A DNA stretch of 6,509 nucleotides from Candidatus Faecivivens stercorigallinarum (lineage in GTDB: Bacteria; Bacillota; Clostridia; Oscillospirales; Ruminococcaceae): assembly GCA_018715465.1 (NCBI GenBank), contig DVLN01000079.1, forward strand, positions 1 to 6,509, given 5' to 3'. Both the position numbers and the translations under genes were made by a program. This document shows, piece by piece, positions 1 through 6,408 of the stretch (position 1 is the first letter of the stretch; each line of letters begins with the position of its first letter). Below the pieces are notes generated by a model. That model was not told the DNA's origin. It searched no databases and saw only the letters and a list, made by a program, of their open reading frames with translations.

Positions 1-849
1 ATCTATGTGATCGTTCTGACGCTGCTGCTGGGGCTTTTATATAAGCCATTCCGCAAGAAAGCTGCCTGTTATATCGCTCTCGCCGTCTTTACCACGACCC
101 TTCTCAATCAGGTTCTCTATCCATTGATGGACGTCACCCCGGGTTCTATCCGGGAGATGCTTTCGGTTCCTTTCCAGCAGACCGCAAGGTATGTCAAATA
201 CTTTGAGGATGATGTGACTGAAGAGGAAAAACAGGTGATCGACAAGGTACTCGACTATGATGTCCTCGCGGAGAGTTATGACCCCGATCTGTCGGACGCA
301 GTCAAGGCAACCTACCATGGGACCAATGAGGACCTCGCAGAATACTTCGGCGTCTGGTTTGAGATGCTGCTCCGCCATCCGGGGGTCTATATCCAGGCAA
401 CGATCAACAACTATTATCAGTATTTCTACCCCGGCCCTACCCTGTTCAACAACTACAGCTACGAATGGAGTGAAGAGATGATGGACGGGCTGAACGAGTC
501 ATTCGGCTCTGATTACCATTTCCCGCAGATCTGGGACACTGCACGCGAGACGCTGGAGATGGTGCGGGAAGATTTCTTCTCGATGCCGGTATGGTCGCTG
601 CTTAACAAACCTGCGCCTTATACCTGGATGGCAATTCTATTTATCCTGTACTGCTTCAGACGAAAAAGCCTGCTCGGGTTTATTTTCGGGATGCCGATGA
701 TTGTACAGACGTTGATTTTTATAACCGGGCCGACCAATGGCTATTACTGCCGGTATGAATACCCCATGGTGATCTATCTGCCGACCGTATTTATTTTCGG
801 ACTGCATCTGATCAAAAGTACACAAAAGCAGCTTTCCTCTGACAGCTGA
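1..849 (+). CDS. DUF6020-like polytopic membrane protein, C-terminal part (5' truncated by window)
   Basis: The reading frame is open to the left edge and ends with TGA at 847-849, so this is the C-terminal part of a larger protein, about 282 residues visible. The fragment begins in a hydrophobic segment, followed by a second one near residues 23-43. Next comes the segment REMLSVPFQQTARYVK, which resembles the conserved stretch I associate with DUF6020 proteins of Clostridia. A long hydrophilic, probably extracytoplasmic region follows to about residue 200, rich in Tyr, Asp and Glu. Three closely spaced membrane segments lie near 204-271, with a GYYCRYEYP motif between the last two. That Arg-Tyr-Pro layout recalls membrane GT-C glycosyltransferases, so an envelope-glycan role is possible but is only inference. 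Start, promoter and upstream neighbours lie outside the window. A terminator hairpin begins 13 bases after the stop. Reality of the gene is nearly certain; the family name is moderately sure. Confidence 0.85.
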   Translation: MYVIVLTLLLGLLYKPFRKKAACYIALAVFTTTLLNQVLYPLMDVTPGSIREMLSVPFQQTARYVKYFEDDVTEEEKQVIDKVLDYDVLAESYDPDLSDAVKATYHGTNEDLAEYFGVWFEMLLRHPGVYIQATINNYYQYFYPGPTLFNNYSYEWSEEMMDGLNESFGSDYHFPQIWDTARETLEMVREDFFSMPVWSLLNKPAPYTWMAILFILYCFRRKSLLGFIFGMPMIVQTLIFITGPTNGYYCRYEYPMVIYLPTVFIFGLHLIKSTQKQLSSDS

Positions 850-862
850 TACACCCAAAAGC

Positions 863-910
863 AAAGAGTCTGTATGTACACGGCATTCCGTGCGCATGCA
901 GACTCTTTTT
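863..910. terminator. Bidirectional intrinsic terminator between convergent genes
   Basis: A hairpin of about 21 bp spans 863-908. The arms start with AAAGAGTCTG and end with CAGACTCTTT, and the tip is CACGG / CCGTG around a CATT loop. Two G-T wobbles and one A-C mismatch interrupt the stem. On the + strand it runs into a T tract (906-910) 13 bases after the membrane protein stop. On the - strand it lies 14 bases after the stop of the acyltransferase-like gene and is followed by CTCTTTGCTTTT. It can therefore serve both convergent genes. Confidence 0.9.
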
Positions 911-922
911 ATTGTCCTGCTT

Positions 923-1690
923 TCAGATGATCGCACCGACCGCCATCGTTGCGATATAGAGGATCGGCTGGTGCAGCAGATAGATCAGCAGCGAATGCCT
1001 TCCCATCCAGTCCAGCAGCGGCAGTTTCAGCTTCCATCCCCTGGCATGAAACCCTGTCCGCAGACAGAGCAGTCCAAGGTAATATCCAACCAGAAACAGA
1101 AAACACCAGGGAATCAGGGAAAAATAATCGGTTGAAACAAAGCCCGGCTCAGGAAAACCGAGGTAGGTCATTCCCAGCCCATGATACAGCCAATCCGGCA
1201 GCTGAAAAGTCCACAGACTTTCCCAGCCCAGAAAACCGTCATTGACCCACCGGGTCAGTAAAAACATCAGCCCGCTCCCGATTACCCCGGCAACCGGCGG
1301 CAGCATTTTTAATAGCCTGTCCAGCCCGCCCGTCAGCATCATACAGCTTCCCAGCAGCGTCAGTACCCCAAACACCACCCGGTTTTCCGGGATAACCAGT
1401 ACCGTCACTACTGTCACCAGCAGCCCTGCGCCAAACACTTCTACACCTCTCCGCATCGGATGCCGCCCCAGCGGCAGACAGAAGCCTGACAGCAAAATAA
1501 ACGTCCAGCAGATGCTCTGCTGCCAGATAAACGCACCGGTTCCATGGTACCATTCCCACTGTATCCCAAGCAGATAAACCGCATCCCATGCCGCATGGTA
1601 CAGGATCATGCTCACCAGCGTGATTCCCCGCAAAGTATCCAGCAGTGACAGCCGTCCCACTGCTCTGCCGGAAGGTATGTCCTCCATCAT
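923..1690 (-). CDS. DUF1624 / heparan-alpha-glucosaminide N-acetyltransferase-like integral membrane protein
   Basis: A 255-residue, strongly hydrophobic protein with about seven predicted membrane segments. Near the N-terminus it carries RLSLLDTLRGITLVSMILYH (residues 13-32) and then W35/D36, the signature I associate with DUF1624 / HGSNAT-type membrane acyltransferases. Residues 106-119 (VFGVLTLLGSCMML) fit the family's internal motif. The end, GRHSLLIYLLHQP (230-242), is the typical last-helix motif of this acyltransferase superfamily. The likely role is moving an acyl group across the membrane onto an envelope glycan, but the bacterial substrates are unknown and this is inference. The frame is open upstream to 1882, but that would overlap the preceding gene and cross its terminator. 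ATG at 1690 (or the adjacent ATG at 1687) follows an AAAGAGG site and starts just before the conserved motif. It lies downstream of the operon terminator, with no clear promoter of its own. Confidence 0.88.
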   Translation of the reverse strand: MMEDIPSGRAVGRLSLLDTLRGITLVSMILYHAAWDAVYLLGIQWEWYHGTGAFIWQQSICWTFILLSGFCLPLGRHPMRRGVEVFGAGLLVTVVTVLVIPENRVVFGVLTLLGSCMMLTGGLDRLLKMLPPVAGVIGSGLMFLLTRWVNDGFLGWESLWTFQLPDWLYHGLGMTYLGFPEPGFVSTDYFSLIPWCFLFLVGYYLGLLCLRTGFHARGWKLKLPLLDWMGRHSLLIYLLHQPILYIATMAVGAII

Positions 1691-1692
1691 TG

Positions 1693-1726
1693 CCTCTTTT
1701 TCCAGAAAAAGCCCTCCTTTTCCAGA
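1693..1726 (-). promoter_or_regulatory. Tandemly duplicated ribosome-binding segment before the acyltransferase-like gene
   Basis: On the - strand, TCTGGAAAAGGAGG (1726-1713) is repeated as TCTGGAAAAAGAGG (1706-1693), 13 of 14 bases identical, with a 20-base period. The copy nearer the gene supplies the Shine-Dalgarno for the ATG pair at 1690/1687: two bases before the first ATG and five before the second, which may favour 1687. The distal copy holds the better AAGGAGG but is too far from either ATG; the only codon at good distance from it is CTG, in frame at about 1706. The proximal copy most simply defines the start. Confidence 0.55.
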
Positions 1727-1730
1727 CCCG

Positions 1731-1773
1731 GCAAAACAAATCGGGGTACCGTCCATAATATGACAGTGCCCCG
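1731..1773 (-). terminator. Intrinsic terminator of the three-gene oxidoreductase operon
   Basis: A hairpin spans 1742-1773, ten bases after the stop of the DUF1667 gene. The arms are CGGGGTACCGTC and GACAGTGCCCCG, pairing over 12 positions with one G-T wobble and one C-A mismatch around an eight-base loop. On the - strand it is followed by ATTTGTTTTG, an interrupted T tract. It marks the end of the operon and separates it from the downstream acyltransferase-like gene, although some readthrough is possible because the T tract is broken. Confidence 0.78.
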
Positions 1774-1782
1774 AAAGACCGC

Positions 1783-2154
1783 TTATACCGAATGAATATC
1801 CCTCGTCGCGATCACCGGAATACCGGTCCCACACAGGTCTTCCACCAGAACCTGACCAATCGAAACAGGCGCCTGTACACAAAGGGTATCCAGCTGTCGC
1901 ATCGCATCAAACAGCAGCTCTTTCGGAATGTCCCCTTTTGTCCGCACCGGGCAGAGCGGAAGATGCCCGCCGCTGACCCGTACCGTCGAGGTCAGCACAC
2001 GGCGGGGAGCGGTCATTTCCGTTTCGGCATACTTTGCCCCGCGGGGGCAGCTGTTGCCGGTCACACTGACAAACTTTCCGCCATCCATCGTCACCCGCAG
2101 CGTGCATCCCATCGGGCAGACGATGCAGGTCAGTTCCTTTACCGTTTCACTCAT
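1783..2154 (-). CDS. DUF1667 small iron-sulfur-type protein, third gene of the operon
   Basis: A 123-residue protein matching DUF1667, the small partner often found next to GlpA-like flavoproteins. Four cysteines stand out: C10, C13 and C17 in CIVCPMGC, and C36 in GNSCPRG. The motif CxxCPxGC...NxCxRG suggests an iron-sulfur cluster, probably [4Fe-4S], which I infer from the pattern. Downstream, KYAETEMTAPRRVLTSTVRV, PVRTKGDIPKE and the C-terminal VIATRDI agree with the family. The likely role is electron transfer within a complex with the two upstream flavoproteins. The frame also has a GTG at 2163 overlapping the upstream TGA. I prefer ATG at 2154 because AGAGGTGA lies six to seven bases before it. 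With this start the preceding stop (2160-2162) falls inside the Shine-Dalgarno region, indicating translational coupling. A terminator follows ten bases after the stop. Confidence 0.9.
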   Translation of the reverse strand: MSETVKELTCIVCPMGCTLRVTMDGGKFVSVTGNSCPRGAKYAETEMTAPRRVLTSTVRVSGGHLPLCPVRTKGDIPKELLFDAMRQLDTLCVQAPVSIGQVLVEDLCGTGIPVIATRDIHSV

Positions 2155-2159
2155 CCCGC

Positions 2160-3449
2160 TCACCTCTTTTCCAGCCGGACCGTCAGCTGTCCGCCTTCTG
2201 TTCCGGCCAATGCATCCGCCTTGATGGTCACCGATTCCATCTCACCCGGCAGCAGTCTCGGGCGCATCCCTCTGTAAAGGACCTTATCGCCATTTTCAAC
2301 AATAACCGCTGCCTTATCGACCACCTCGCCGACCCGGAAAAAGAGACGGACATCCTCTTTTGCAGGAAGGGAGACCGTCTGCGGCACAACATAACGGATC
2401 ACTCCCTGCGGATGTACCGGCAGTTTGATTTCCTCGCGATTCCCTTCCGTCAGCCAGCGCGCCGCGCCAACACCTGCAAGCTCCGCTTCGGCCGACACAA
2501 AGTCCACCAGGTCATGGACATGCAGCACGTTGCCAGCCGCAAATACGCCCGCCATCTCCGTCTCACGGTTCTCGCCGACTACTGCGCCGCCGGTAACCGG
2601 GTCAAGCGGAATCCCTGCCTGACGGGTCAGCTCGTTTTCGGGAATCAGTCCGCAGGAGAGCAGCACGGTGTCACAGTCAAAATACTGTTCGCTGCCCGGA
2701 ATCGGACGCCGCTTTTCATCCACCTTTGAGATGGTGACACCGGTGACCCGCTCTTTGCCGTGAATCTGGGTGATCGTATGAGAGAGCAGAAGGGGGATGT
2801 CAAAGTCCCGCAGGCACTGCTGAATATTACGTGACAGGCCGCCGGAATAGGGCATCAGCTCGGCTACCACCTCGACCTTTGCTCCTTCCAGTGTCATCCG
2901 CCGCGCCATAATCAAACCAATGTCGCCACTGCCGAGGATAACCACCCGGCGTCCGGGCATGAATCCCTTGATATTGACAAACTTCTGTGCGGCACCAGCC
3001 GTATAAATACCGGCCGGACGTGTCCCGGGGATATTCAGTGCTCCCCTTCCGCGTTCCCGGCATCCCATCGCCAGCACAACCGCACGCGCTTTTAATCGGA
3101 TGAGGCCGTGTGCCGAACTTACGGCGGTAATTTCCTTGCGGCCGTCCTCCATCTGATGCAGCGTCAGCACCATCGTCGATAATAGTGCCGGAATGCCCAT
3201 CTCGACGACCTTTTTGGAAAACCGTGCAGCATATTCCGGCCCGGTCAGTTCTTCGCCGAACCGGTGCAGGCCAAAACCGCTGTGGATACATTGCAGCAGG
3301 ATACCGCCTAGCTCAGGTTCTCTTTCCAGAATCAGGATATCATCCACAGCAACGCCGTTTTCCGCTGCCGCAATCGCCGCCGCCAGGCCAGCCGGTCCGC
3401 CGCCGATTACCACCAGTTCTCGTTCCATCTCCGCGCTGATTTCACGCAT
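2160..3449 (-). CDS. NAD(P)/FAD-dependent oxidoreductase, second gene of the operon
   Basis: A 429-residue flavoprotein of the pyridine nucleotide-disulfide oxidoreductase fold. The N-terminal FAD-binding motif is GGGPAG (residues 16-21), with E42 placed to bind the adenosine ribose. A second dinucleotide-binding motif, GSGDIG (173-178), probably holds NAD(P). VFAAGNVLHVHD near 302-313 is the second FAD contact. The segment GGILLQCIHSGFGL (48-61) and then ELTGPEYA are typical of the subfamily paired with GlpA-like proteins, which resembles the HcnB / opine oxidase type rather than thioredoxin reductase; there is no redox CxxC. A C-terminal domain of about 100 residues follows. It probably passes electrons from the GlpA-like subunit to NAD or another acceptor; this is inference. 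ATG at 3449 is chosen because AGAGGG lies eight bases upstream; GTG at 3458 and ATG at 3428 are poorer. It overlaps the upstream gene by eight bases and the DUF1667 ribosome-binding site at its end. Confidence 0.93.
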   Translation of the reverse strand: MREISAEMERELVVIGGGPAGLAAAIAAAENGVAVDDILILEREPELGGILLQCIHSGFGLHRFGEELTGPEYAARFSKKVVEMGIPALLSTMVLTLHQMEDGRKEITAVSSAHGLIRLKARAVVLAMGCRERGRGALNIPGTRPAGIYTAGAAQKFVNIKGFMPGRRVVILGSGDIGLIMARRMTLEGAKVEVVAELMPYSGGLSRNIQQCLRDFDIPLLLSHTITQIHGKERVTGVTISKVDEKRRPIPGSEQYFDCDTVLLSCGLIPENELTRQAGIPLDPVTGGAVVGENRETEMAGVFAAGNVLHVHDLVDFVSAEAELAGVGAARWLTEGNREEIKLPVHPQGVIRYVVPQTVSLPAKEDVRLFFRVGEVVDKAAVIVENGDKVLYRGMRPRLLPGEMESVTIKADALAGTEGGQLTVRLEKR

Positions 3450-4893
3450 CCTGTCCACCCTCTTTCGTTTTCCCGACCAGCAGCCGGGAATCTCCGCCGC
3501 ATTTAGTCACCTGTTCCACCGGAATTCCCAGTTCCCGTGCGATAATCTCGACCGCCTGCGGGGTACAGAAGCCGCCGTTGCAGCGTCCCATACCGGTGCG
3601 GGTACGACGCTTGACACCATCCAGATCATGCGCAGGCGGATTCTGATGCAGTGCTCGGACGATCTCCCCTTCGGTCACCGTTTCACAGCGGCAGATGATC
3701 TGTCCAAACCGTGCATCCTCTTGGATCAGTGCCCGCCGTTGTTCAATGTCCATCTCCCGGAAGCGGGGAATCGGGCGGCGAATCGGGTTAAAGTCTGCTT
3801 TTTCATGCAGCGGCAGCCCCATCTCTTTCAGCAGACCAACTGCATATTCAGCGATTGCCGGCGCAGAAGACAACCCGGGTGACTCGATGCCGGTGATCTC
3901 CACCAGCTGAGGCCGGTTTTTGGAAGATTCAATGACAAAATCATGTCCGGGCGAGCAGGAGCGCAGACCGGTAAAGCTGGTAATGACCGCCCGCAGATTG
4001 ACCGACGGTACCGATTTGGCAGCAAGCCTTGCGACAGTTGCCAACCCTTCTGCCGTCGTCGCGGTATCCTCCCGATCTTCTCTGTTTTCAGAGGTTGGAC
4101 CGAGCAGCAGGTTCCCATCCACCGTCGGTGTAACCAGGATGCCTTTGCCCATCGCTGAAGGGCACTGGAAAATCGTATGGGAAACCATCTGCCCCTGATC
4201 ACGGTCCAGAAGCAGATACTCGCCCCGGCGGGAGAAGAGATGATATTCTGTATCCCCCAGCAGCACCGCTACCCGGTCACTGAACAGACCGGCAGCATTG
4301 ATGACATATCTTGCCTGTACCTGGTCACCGGCCGCCGAAACAAGCGTCCAGACCCCGTCTGCAAAATCAGCCGATATGACCTCAAAGCCGGTATACAGCC
4401 GGACACCATTGTCCATCGCATTGCCCGCCGCTGCAATCGTCAGCTCATAGGGACAGACAATGCCGCCGCTGGGCGCGACCAGCGCCGCGGTCACATTCCC
4501 GGAGATATTCGGCTCCAACTCCCGCGCCCGGTCCCCTGAAACGATCTCAACGCCTGGTACGCCGTTTTGGATACCCCGGTCAAGCAGTATTTGCAGCGTA
4601 CCCGCGTCCTCTTCACCAAACGCCAACACCATCGACCCGTTGCGTTTGAACGGGACCGACAGTTCACGGGTCAGCTGGTCCATCATCGCGTTTCCGCGGA
4701 CATTCATCTTTGCCATCACGCTGCCCGGCTGGCAGTCAAACCCTGCATGAACGATTGCTGAATTTGCCTTGGAAGTTCCCATCGCGACGTCGTCCGCCTT
4801 TTCCAGCATACAGACGTCTAACTGATACCGGGAAAGCTCCCGCGCGATCAGTGCGCCGACAACGCCTGCACCGATCACTGCAACATCCATCAT
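3442..4893 (-). CDS. GlpA/GlpO-like FAD-dependent oxidoreductase with C-terminal BFD-like [2Fe-2S] domain
   Basis: A 483-residue protein of the DAO family. The N-terminal Rossmann motif GAGVVG (residues 8-13) and E31 bind FAD. MGTSKANSAIVHAGFD shortly after is the typical GlpA/GlpO-like segment of clostridial homologues. The C-terminus carries a BFD-like [2Fe-2S] site, C401-x-C403 and C438-x4-C443, within ICRCE and GRCNGGFC. No membrane segment is seen, so it is probably cytoplasmic or membrane-associated through a complex. The usual annotation is anaerobic sn-glycerol-3-phosphate dehydrogenase, oxidising G3P to dihydroxyacetone phosphate. The family also covers other 2-hydroxy-acid and amine oxidases, and no glpK or glpF lies in the window, so the substrate is not settled. 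GTG at 4923 is in frame, but ATG at 4893 (with another at 4890) has AAGGA ten bases upstream and places the FAD motif at the usual distance. It is the first gene of the operon, with promoter at 4978-5006. Confidence 0.93.
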   Translation of the reverse strand: MMDVAVIGAGVVGALIARELSRYQLDVCMLEKADDVAMGTSKANSAIVHAGFDCQPGSVMAKMNVRGNAMMDQLTRELSVPFKRNGSMVLAFGEEDAGTLQILLDRGIQNGVPGVEIVSGDRARELEPNISGNVTAALVAPSGGIVCPYELTIAAAGNAMDNGVRLYTGFEVISADFADGVWTLVSAAGDQVQARYVINAAGLFSDRVAVLLGDTEYHLFSRRGEYLLLDRDQGQMVSHTIFQCPSAMGKGILVTPTVDGNLLLGPTSENREDREDTATTAEGLATVARLAAKSVPSVNLRAVITSFTGLRSCSPGHDFVIESSKNRPQLVEITGIESPGLSSAPAIAEYAVGLLKEMGLPLHEKADFNPIRRPIPRFREMDIEQRRALIQEDARFGQIICRCETVTEGEIVRALHQNPPAHDLDGVKRRTRTGMGRCNGGFCTPQAVEIIARELGIPVEQVTKCGGDSRLLVGKTKEGGQDA

Positions 4894-4930
4894 TCCATCC
4901 ACATCCTTTCCAGTTGATACCACATCTTCA

Positions 4931-4962
4931 CCGGATGACCTGAAAACAGATCACGCATCCGG
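4931..4962 (-). promoter_or_regulatory. Leader hairpin in the 5' UTR of the oxidoreductase operon
   Basis: The predicted transcript carries an inverted repeat starting about nine bases after the expected transcription start. The outer arms CCGGAT / ATCCGG pair perfectly. An inner stem GATCTG / CAGGTC has one G-U pair around a UUUU loop, with a four-base bulge (GCGU) on the 5' side. No U tract follows, so it is not an intrinsic terminator as it stands. It ends about 18 bases upstream of the Shine-Dalgarno. It could be an RNA-binding-protein site, a stabilising structure or a DNA operator just downstream of the start; the sequence does not decide. Confidence 0.5.
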
Positions 4963-4977
4963 CCAAAATACAGATTC

Positions 4978-5006
4978 ATTGTAAACAAATCCATCGCCAA
5001 TGTCAA
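4978..5006 (-). promoter_or_regulatory. Sigma-A type promoter of the oxidoreductase operon
   Basis: On the - strand a perfect -35 TTGACA (5006-5001) is followed by a 17-base spacer and a -10 TACAAT (4983-4978), one base from consensus. Transcription should begin near 4971, giving a leader of about 78 bases before the ATG at 4893. It lies between the terminator of the upstream peptidase gene and the operon, which supports an independent transcription unit. A promoter this close to consensus would be strong unless held back, consistent with the inverted repeats on both sides of it. Confidence 0.88.
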
Positions 5007-5013
5007 TGAGCTG

Positions 5014-5041
5014 CTGATGTGAATCATCTTGATTACATCAG
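5014..5041. promoter_or_regulatory. Large palindrome upstream of the operon promoter (probable operator)
   Basis: Arms CTGATGT(G)AATCA (5014-5026) and TGATTACATCAG (5030-5041) are reverse complements over 12 bases apart from one extra G at 5021, around a TCT centre. One more flanking G-C pair extends it. Its near edge is about seven bases upstream of the -35 and its centre is near -57 from the predicted start, a common position for an activator site, though a repressor could also act there. I do not recognise the family: it does not fit CRP/FNR spacing, and no regulator gene lies in the window. Confidence 0.6.
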
Positions 5042-5084
5042 CTGAACCGACTGTACAGAGATTTTACATCCATCTGAATCTGCC

Positions 5085-5119
5085 AAAAACGGAGCAGCAG
5101 CTCCCCGGCTACCGCTCCG
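5085..5119 (-). terminator. Intrinsic terminator of the carboxypeptidase gene
   Basis: On the - strand, 24 bases after the stop at 5144, CGGAGC-G-GTAGC pairs with GCTGC-T-GCTCCG over 12 positions (two G-U pairs) around a six-base loop. TTTTT follows immediately (5089-5085). The stem is GC-rich and the T run is clean, so this is a standard intrinsic terminator. It isolates the peptidase gene from the oxidoreductase operon downstream on the same strand. Confidence 0.9.
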
Positions 5120-5143
5120 CTTGTTTTCTTATTCTATATCCGC

Positions 5144-6304
5144 TCAGCCGGATACGGCATCTGAGCCTTCTGAACTTTCTGAGCTTCCAGACTCATTTGA
5201 CGTTGCATCAGCAGAACTGCCGCTCTCGCCGCTGTCACTTCCAGATGTATCATCCGACGAGCTGGTAACCGCGCTGCTCTGACCATCCAGAGAAACGACT
5301 GTTACAAATCCGCCCTCATTCGTGCCGGAGATGGTATAACTCTTGCCAGAGATAACCGGAACGTCGGTTGTTGCACCCGCTCCCTCCGTATAATAAATCA
5401 GGTATTTGCTGCCCGACTCAGAGGTAAACTCATACGGATTGGTACTGTCATGGAGTTTGATCATCTCGATATACTCTTCCAGACAATACCCGCCTTTGGT
5501 GATCGCCTCAGCGTGTACCGTACCGACATACCGATAATGCCACGGTTCAGAGATAATACCGGTAATGCTGGACTTCTCTTCGGTATACCGGACGATAAAA
5601 CCATACTTGTAGCAGTTTTCGACCAGCCACGCGTAATCGCCCGTACCGTCAAGATAGTTGTTGCCAGCCGAAGACGTATAGGAAAGGTCAAGAGCGTAAC
5701 CGGTATGATGTTCACTGCATCCCGGCTTGGAAACCGAATCAGAAGTCGACAATCCGGTTGATTCCAAATCCTTGTCATAAAGCTCCTGCTGTTGGCTTAC
5801 ATCCCGGTAGGAACTTGTCAGCAGAACCGATGAATTGCCGGTCGCCGCCTTGAAAGCGTCCATCATATTGTTCATCGCGGTCACGACCGAAGATTTGGCA
5901 TACATTTCCGCCTCTTTCAACCCGTAAGAGTTGGTCTTGTTTCCATAGAAGATCAGCAGGTCTTCCGGTTCACTGCGGTATTCATGCGAACTGTTGACCA
6001 GGATCAGCTCTCCCTGCCGTTCATCCGCCTCAGCCATCTGGACGGTAGACCAGGTATACGCCGTCTCCTGACTTTCCTCAGATGACGGCTCGTCCGAACT
6101 GGTTGTTGAACTGTTGCCCGCTTCGGAATCACCCAATCCCGAGATCGCTCCCAGTCCCTTGGAGACCAAGCGCACCGCGCCGCTGACCAGCAATACAAAC
6201 AAAACAATTGTGACCACTGCCCCGCCAATTAGAATAATCAGATTGCGGACATTGACACTTTTACGACGTCTTCTGACCTTGCGGCCCTTTGAGGAATACG
6301 ACAC
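5144..6304 (-). CDS. Membrane-anchored VanY/M15B-type D-alanyl-D-alanine carboxypeptidase
   Basis: With a GTG start at 6304 the protein has 386 residues. A short basic N-terminus (KVRRRRK) is followed by one membrane helix near 21-40, then a Ser/Glu/Asp-rich linker to about 80. The peptidase domain runs to about 285. Zinc-site motifs are complete: SSYR (164-167), SEHHTGYALD (ligands H199 and D206), and EPWH (catalytic E253, ligand H256). It should trim the terminal D-Ala of peptidoglycan stem peptides outside the membrane. A small domain (about 298-338, YLIYY...VPVISGKSY...GGFVTVVS) follows, then an acidic Ser/Gly/Asp/Glu tail of about 45 residues. Vancomycin-resistance function is not implied, since no other van genes are present. 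Alternative starts are ATG 6346 and GTG 6385. I chose 6304 because AAAGGTG lies about ten bases upstream and the resulting N-terminus fits a membrane anchor, whereas the longer forms add an odd Cys-containing stretch with poor ribosome-binding sites. The start is uncertain. Confidence 0.92.
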   Translation of the reverse strand: MSYSSKGRKVRRRRKSVNVRNLIILIGGAVVTIVLFVLLVSGAVRLVSKGLGAISGLGDSEAGNSSTTSSDEPSSEESQETAYTWSTVQMAEADERQGELILVNSSHEYRSEPEDLLIFYGNKTNSYGLKEAEMYAKSSVVTAMNNMMDAFKAATGNSSVLLTSSYRDVSQQQELYDKDLESTGLSTSDSVSKPGCSEHHTGYALDLSYTSSAGNNYLDGTGDYAWLVENCYKYGFIVRYTEEKSSITGIISEPWHYRYVGTVHAEAITKGGYCLEEYIEMIKLHDSTNPYEFTSESGSKYLIYYTEGAGATTDVPVISGKSYTISGTNEGGFVTVVSLDGQSSAVTSSSDDTSGSDSGESGSSADATSNESGSSESSEGSDAVSG

Positions 6305-6408
6305 GAAATCTTCACACCTTTCAGCGGGAAAACCGCTACAAACCATCTTTTCAGATATACAGAATGATTCCGGCACACCCGGCACAGTATAATTTATGTT
6401 TCTAATTC

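Noticed and set aside
1691..1882. Upstream extension of the acyltransferase-like frame to a start at 1882
   Set aside because: It would overlap the DUF1667 gene by about 100 bases and run through the operon terminator; the extra residues are Gly/Cys-rich without family similarity.
1792..2277. Open frame of 161 codons on the + strand across the DUF1667 gene
   Set aside because: It is antisense to a clear family member and its translation resembles no protein; it crosses an operon junction.
3193..3882. A long open frame (229 codons) on the + strand, antisense to the two flavoprotein genes
   Set aside because: It spans the junction of two well-supported genes on the other strand, its translation is low-complexity Pro/Ser/Arg with no recognisable motif, and no ribosome-binding site stands out. 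It is a by-product of the GC-rich codons opposite.
5014..5041. CRP/FNR-type site within the palindrome (TGTGA ... TTACA)
   Set aside because: The half-sites are ten bases apart rather than six, so the spacing does not fit.
5144..6304. Vancomycin-resistance gene vanY
   Set aside because: The peptidase family matches, but no vanR, vanS, vanH, vanA/B or vanX gene is present and the architecture is that of housekeeping membrane-anchored carboxypeptidases in Clostridia.
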